This document shows, piece by piece, positions 59,491 through 64,000 of a DNA stretch of 64,000 nt. Source of the stretch: Amborella trichopoda. Taxonomy: Eukaryota; Streptophyta; Magnoliopsida; Amborellales; Amborellaceae. A program made the position numbers and the translations under genes. The stretch lies in assembly GCF_000471905.2 (NCBI RefSeq), contig NW_006499751.1, forward strand, positions 2,378,685 through 2,442,684, given 5' to 3'. Under the pieces are notes generated by a model, which was given only the letters and a program-made list of their open reading frames with translations, was not told where the DNA came from and made no database searches. The first letter of the stretch is position 1. Each line of letters starts with the position of its first letter.

Positions 59491-60119
59491 TCAGGGATAG
59501 AAGAAGAAGAAGGGAGAGAGCTTTTAGGGTCATCACTCGAGTTGGACCAAGTCAGGTAGCTTTTAACATCCTCACCAGACTTAGATGTGAGCAGGGGATC
59601 TCTTAGGTCTTTATCCTGCTAGGACCATTGGGGGGTGCTTTTAATGTTGTCACCCTTGTCGGACGTGTGTAGGGAATCTTTAAGGTATTTACCCTACTTG
59701 GACTGTTGATGGGTGCTTTTAATGTCGTCACCCTTGTTAGACATATTAAGAACATGTGTAGAGGAATGCTTAGGAATGCCCTCTTGATCAGGCTGCAGAT
59801 CTTGGTCGTCGAAAGTGACTGGCTAGGGGAAGAAATCTAATGGAGGAATGGGCTCAAGGAACTCTGCCTAAGTTGGGGGTTGAAGGGTTCTTCTCCTTCG
59901 ATGAGCAACCCTTGGTACTTGTCTTTTCTTACCCCTTTTCTTGGCCGTCATAGGCTCACCAGGTTCATGAGGCTTAGGAGCTGGATATATTTGGCGAACT
60001 GCCTCCCTTCTCATGGATTTCATCGTATTTCGCCCTTGATAGATTTGCCATGGTTGGGAAGTGGAGGGTTCACCCGAACCAGAAAATCTCGGCAGCGTGT
60101 CATCACAGGAGGTCTGCAT
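59491..60119 (-). pseudogene. T3 linker, right of the nested element
   Basis: Contains PSTSQPWQIYQGRNTMKSMR (60060-60000), similar to T1 near 42330, and a run of ~75-bp repeats at 59520-59720 (plus strand GGGTGCTTTTAATGTTGTCA), matching in reverse the repeats of T1 at 42630-42790. Confidence 0.7.
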
Positions 60120-60365
60120 CTGAGTGACCTCTTGTGTTGGCGACTCAGAGGCTTGAGCATCATCTTTTGGGATGTGGGTGGTGAATTACCCTCTTCGCAC
60201 TTTCTCCATCACTAAGGCTTGAAAGGAGAAGCGCATATCCAGATCATGGCCATGTATCTGGTGGTTTGGGCATCAAAGATGCTCAATCCCTCGAGCAATG
60301 CATCTGGGCTGTCTCAATGGCCACGGTGCGATGACCTCTAATTGAATTATCATACATAACATTGC

Positions 60366-60668
60366 CTAAAGAAGGTCTGGTAGTAGTTCATCAAGATAAT
60401 CCTTTTGCTTATCTTCTTCTTGAACCATCACCATGTGGGATGCCTCAGCTATCTCGAATGCTTTCCTGAGTTTGTCGAGCTGTATTTGCCCCTTTGGGAT
60501 TAAGGCCTCAATGTGGTCTTTGAGAGTGAAGCACTCCTGAATAAGGTGTCCCAACATTCTGTGATAGGCGCAGTAATTCCTGTGGGTGACAAGATCAGCT
60601 TCTTCTAGCTTCTTTATCTCAGGCAAGGCGATCATTTTTTGTTCTAGCAACATCCGAAGTAGGGTCAA
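60366..60668 (-). pseudogene. T3 gag, C-terminal part
   Basis: Contains LLEQKMIALPEIKKLEEADL and YCAYHRMLGHLIQECFTLKD, the conserved C-terminal segment of Tat-lineage gag, parallel to T1 41770-41930. Confidence 0.85.
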
Positions 60669-60760
60669 GACCCACTCCTTACAAAGCTATAGACCTTGTT
60701 TCTCTTCTTGGCCCAATAGTCCTTTCCATAAATGTTTGGAGATGGAGGCACCCTATTATA

Positions 60761-63190
60761 GAGCAGTTTAGGGTCATACGGTATGGACCAAGGTTGAGCA
60801 GTTTAGGGACATGCAGTGTACACTGAGGTTGCATAGTTTAGGGTCATGCAGTGTGGACTGAGGTTGCGCTGTTTAGGGTCATTTAGTATTGAGCGAGTCT
60901 GAAAAGTTTAGGGTCATGCAGTGTGAACCGAGGATGAGCAGTTTTGGGTCATGCACTGTGGATTGAGGCTGAGCAGTTTATGCTCATGCAGAATGGACCG
61001 AGGCTGAGCGGTTTAGGGTCATCCAGTGTGGACCGAGGCTGAGCAATTTAGGGTCTTGCTGTCTAGACCGAGGTTGAGCAGTTTTGGGCCATGCAGTGTG
61101 GACCGAGGCTGAGATGTTTAGGGTCATGCAGTATGGACCGAGGCTAAGAAGTTTAGGGTCATGCTGTATGGACTGAGGCTGAGCAGTTTGTGGTCATGCA
61201 GTGTGGACCGAGGCTTAACAGTTTAGGGTCATGCATTCCAGACCGAGGGTGAGCAGTTTAGGGTCATGCAATATAGATTGAGGTTGTGCAGTTTAGGGTC
61301 ATGCAGTATGGACCGAGGTTGCACAGTTAGGGTCATGCAGTATGGATTGAGGCTGAGTAGTTTGGGGTTGTGCAGTAACAACCGGTGCTGAGCAGTTTAG
61401 GATCTTGCAGTATGTAACTAGGCTGAGCAGTTTAGGGTCTTGTAGTATGGATCGAGGCTGAGCAGTTCAAGGCCATGTAGTGTGGATTGAGCCTTAGCAG
61501 TTTAGGATCACGCATTATGGACCGAGGGTGAGCTGTTTTGGGTCATGCAGTATAAATCGAGGCTGAGTAGTTTAGGGTCATGCAGTATGGAGCGAGGCTG
61601 AGTACTTTAGGGTCTTGCAGTATGGACCTAAGATGAGCAGTTTATGATCATGCAGTATGGACCGAGGCTGAGCAGTATAAGGTCATGCAGTATGGACCGA
61701 GGCCAAGCGGTTCATGGCTATGTAGAGTGGACTGGGGCTTAGCAGTTTAAGGTCATTGAGTATAAATCGAGGCAGAGAACTTAGGGTCATGCAATATGGA
61801 TCGAGGCTGAGCAGTTTTGGGTCTTGAAGTAAGGACCTAGGCTGAGCAGATTAGGGTCTTGCAGTATGGACCGAGTTTGAGAATTTAAGGGTCATGCAGC
61901 ACGAACAGAGGCTGAACAGTTTAGGATCATGAAGTATGGACCGTGCCTGAGCAATTTAGGGTCATGCAGTATGTATCGTGGCTGAGCAGTTAAGGGTCAT
62001 GCAGTACGGACTGAGGCAGAGCAGTTTAGGGTTGTGCAGTATGGACCGAGGCAGAGCAGTTTTGGGTCATAATGTATAGACCGAGGCTAAGCAGTTTAGG
62101 GTCATGTAGTGTGAACTAAAGTTGCGTAGTTAAGGGTCATGTAGTGTGGACCGAGGCTGAGCAGTTGAGGGTCATTCAGTATGGACCGAGGCTGAGCAGT
62201 TTAGCATCGTGGAGTTTGAACTGAGGATGAGATGTTTTGTTTCATGCTGTGTGGACTGAGGCTGAGCAGTTTAGGCTCATGAAGTATGGACCGAGCCTGA
62301 GCATTTTAGGATCATGCAGTATGGACCGATGCTGAGCAGTTTAGGGTCAGGTTGTATGGACCGAGGCTGAGCAGTTTTGGATCAGGTAGTATGGACCCAG
62401 GCTGAGGGTGAGTAGTTTAAGGTAAGGTAGAGTTGATCGAGGCTGAGCAATTTAGGGTCACGCAGTATGGATCGAGGCTGTGCAGTTTAGGGTCATGCAG
62501 TATAAATCGAGGCTGAGTAGTTTAAGATCATGTAGTGTGGACCGAGGTTGAAAAGTTTAGGGTCATGTAATATGGACCTTGGCTGAGCTGTTTAGGGTCA
62601 TGCAGTATGGACCGAGGCTGAGTAGTTTCGGGTATCGCATTATGGAGGGAGGGTAGTTTAGGGTCATGCAGTATGGTCCGACTCTGAGCAGTTTAGGGTC
62701 ATTCAGTATGGACCGAGGCTGAGCAATTTAGGGTCATGCAGTATGGACTGAGCCTGAGCATTTTAAGGTTATGCAGCATGAACCGAGGCTGAGCAGTTTA
62801 GGGTCACGTAGTATGGACTGAGGTAGAGTAGTTTAGGGGCGTGCAGTATAGACTGAGCCTGAGAAGTTTAGGGTCATTCGGGATCGAGCCAGGCAGAGAA
62901 GTTTAGGGTCATGCCGTGTGGCATGAGATTGCGCAGTTAATCGTGATGCAGTATGGATCGAGGCTGAGCAGTTTAGGGTCATTTAGTTTGGACCGAGGCT
63001 GAGCAATTTAGAGTCTTGCTGTCTAGAACGAGGCTGAGCAGTTTAGGGTCAAGCAGTGTGGACTGAGGCTGAGATGTTTAGGGTCATGCAGTATGGACCA
63101 AGGGTAAGAAGTTTAGGGTCATGCAGTATGGACCGAGGCTAAGCAGTTTATGGTCATGCAGTGTGGACCGAGGCTTAATAGTTTAGAGAC
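60761..63190 (+). repeat. Minisatellite array C, 35-bp unit, ~70 copies
   Basis: Head-to-tail units close to GAGCAGTTTAGGGTCATGCA followed by GTATGGACCGAGGCT, 35 bp, for about 2430 bp. Units differ from each other by a few bases and rare short gaps. There are no unique spacers and no ORF of size. It lies inside the gag region of T3 and reads on the opposite strand from T3's genes. The core word is shared with arrays A and B. Confidence 0.95.
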
Positions 63191-63194
63191 TTGC

Positions 63195-63990
63195 ACTTAT
63201 CTTTTGACTTCGTAGAAGCGCTTATAGAACAAGTGCTCCATCTCTTCCCAGGTTTGCACTGAGTTCGTGGGAAGTCGGGCATGCTACTTAAACGCTGGCC
63301 TGTTGAGAGTTTCAACAAACAGACGTAGGAGGAGTCTCCCATCAGTAGCTGTCTGTTGACCTGCCAAATTAAAATGGGCGATATGCTGGTGAGGGGAACT
63401 CGTGTCATTAAAGACAGGAAGTCTCCCCTTTTGGTAATTGGGGGGAAATGAGAGCTGGTCAATGTAGGAGGGATAGGGCTTCTAGTACAGGGATGTATCT
63501 TGCACACCCAGGATCTGTCTACCCTCAAGCTATAGCTGACCATGGCGTCGATGTCAGCCTGTGAGACTCGATGAGGGGAAGAGTGGGCATGAGAGTTGGG
63601 AGGAGGCGGCTACCTTAGTGCTTCCCTAGCTGGATGGGGGAGCTGTGGAGAATTAGCCCCATGGTGGGATGAATTCTCAAGGGGTTGGGGAATTTCCATC
63701 AATTCGATTTTCTCCATTGCTCGGGCTATCATACTCTCAACCCGAGTTAGACAATCTTCCTGCTCACCGTTAGGTTGCTCGACGACCATCACACTGACTC
63801 TCTCCTTGGGGAGGTCTGTCTCTTACGCGGTCAAGATCTTGTGTGCTAGCCAGACTGGGTGTAGTAGGTCGGTCAACAGGGGTTCGACATGCCCCAACTG
63901 AGCTCGAGCCTTGTATGCAGACTGGGTGAGGACTGGTTCGTGATGGTCTTGGGATCACAGGGGCTGCAGGGTTAGGTCGTCTCCTACAAC
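63195..63990 (-). pseudogene. T3 gag, N-terminal and capsid part
   Basis: Minus-strand frames give a Pro-rich start (DRPTTPSLASTQDLDRVRD, ~63890), VESMIARAMEKIELMEIPQP (~63740-63680), and then readings like QLSFPPNYQKGRLPVFNDTS and QTWEEMEHLFYKRFYEVK (~63260-63205). These follow T1 at 40510-41210 in order. Confidence 0.75.
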
Positions 63991-64000
63991 ATTGATAACC

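Larger units (their letters stand above)
50101..64000 (-). mobile_element. Tat/Ogre-like Ty3/gypsy fossil T3 (split by a Tekay element)
   Basis: Minus strand from the right edge: gag N-terminus (64.0-63.2 kb), a 35-bp-unit array (63.19-60.76 kb), gag C-terminus (60.67-60.37 kb), linker (60.1-59.49 kb), then a nested 7.0-kb element (52446-59485), linker again (52.44-51.7 kb), retropepsin (51.66-51.04 kb) and a downstream Glu/Lys-rich part to ~50.15 kb. RT onward is not present. Gag and linker are similar to T1, so it is the same family in opposite orientation. The 5' end lies beyond the window. Broken, more than ten breaks. Confidence 0.8.

Noticed and set aside
59106-59606. 166-codon open frame, the longest near the right side of the nested element
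   Set aside because: It is produced by the 17-bp minisatellite; the opposite strand is also open and the residues just repeat the unit.
60761-63190. Regular array that could suggest a CRISPR
   Set aside because: Units are head-to-tail with no unique spacers, and the context is a plant retrotransposon.
60761-63190. TTTAGGG heptamers suggesting interstitial telomere
   Set aside because: Only one heptamer per 35-bp unit, never in tandem; it is part of a different repeat.

Overview
The window is nuclear DNA of a seed plant, most likely a flowering plant with a large, repeat-rich genome. The evidence is one host gene with plant-type introns, LTR retrotransposons of the plant copia, Tekay/Del and Tat/Ogre lineages, plant RTE and L1 LINEs, a hAT element with a BED/DUF659-type transposase, a Mutator-like element, and plant-mobile-domain coding sequence. 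The species cannot be read from it. No bacterial gene, rRNA, tRNA or CRISPR array was seen.

Left third (1-25.4 kb): the only host gene recognised is an R3H-domain nucleic-acid-binding protein on the minus strand. Five exons (24894-24784, 22275-22175, 20581-20504, 20294-20223, 8254-8157) join in frame at GT/AG sites into 153 codons, and the gene runs on past exon 5. Intron 4 is about 12 kb long and packed with mobile elements: a copia 3' end, a hAT transposase remnant, an L1 3' end and two RTE-LINE 3' ends. Left of exon 5 lie a solo gypsy LTR of 2.8 kb with a perfect 5-bp target duplication and a decayed copia element. These probably sit in intron 5, and the last exons probably lie beyond the left edge.

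Middle (25.4-30.7 kb): a 3.0-kb Mutator-like element with ~240-bp inverted termini and a perfect 9-bp target duplication lies about 480 bp upstream of the gene's start codon. It is followed by about 1.9 kb of degenerate CTCTCTAAAATTT repeats.

Right half (30.7-64 kb): a nest of Tat/Ogre-like gypsy fossils. T1 (+, ~30.7-44.1 kb) carries a repeat-rich LTR-like block, an extra ORF made of a plant mobile domain plus a coiled-coil tail, then gag and the start of reverse transcriptase. T2 (+, ~44.2-50.1 kb) has a related LTR-like block and only the coiled-coil part of the extra ORF. T3 (-, ~50.1 kb to the right edge) carries gag, protease and linker, and is split by a 7.0-kb Tekay/Del-like element (52446-59485, TSD AAGGG). 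Three minisatellite arrays built on one GTTTAAGGTCATGCA-like core lie in T1, T2 and inside T3; the last is about 2.4 kb of a 35-bp unit. All LTR elements are old and broken.
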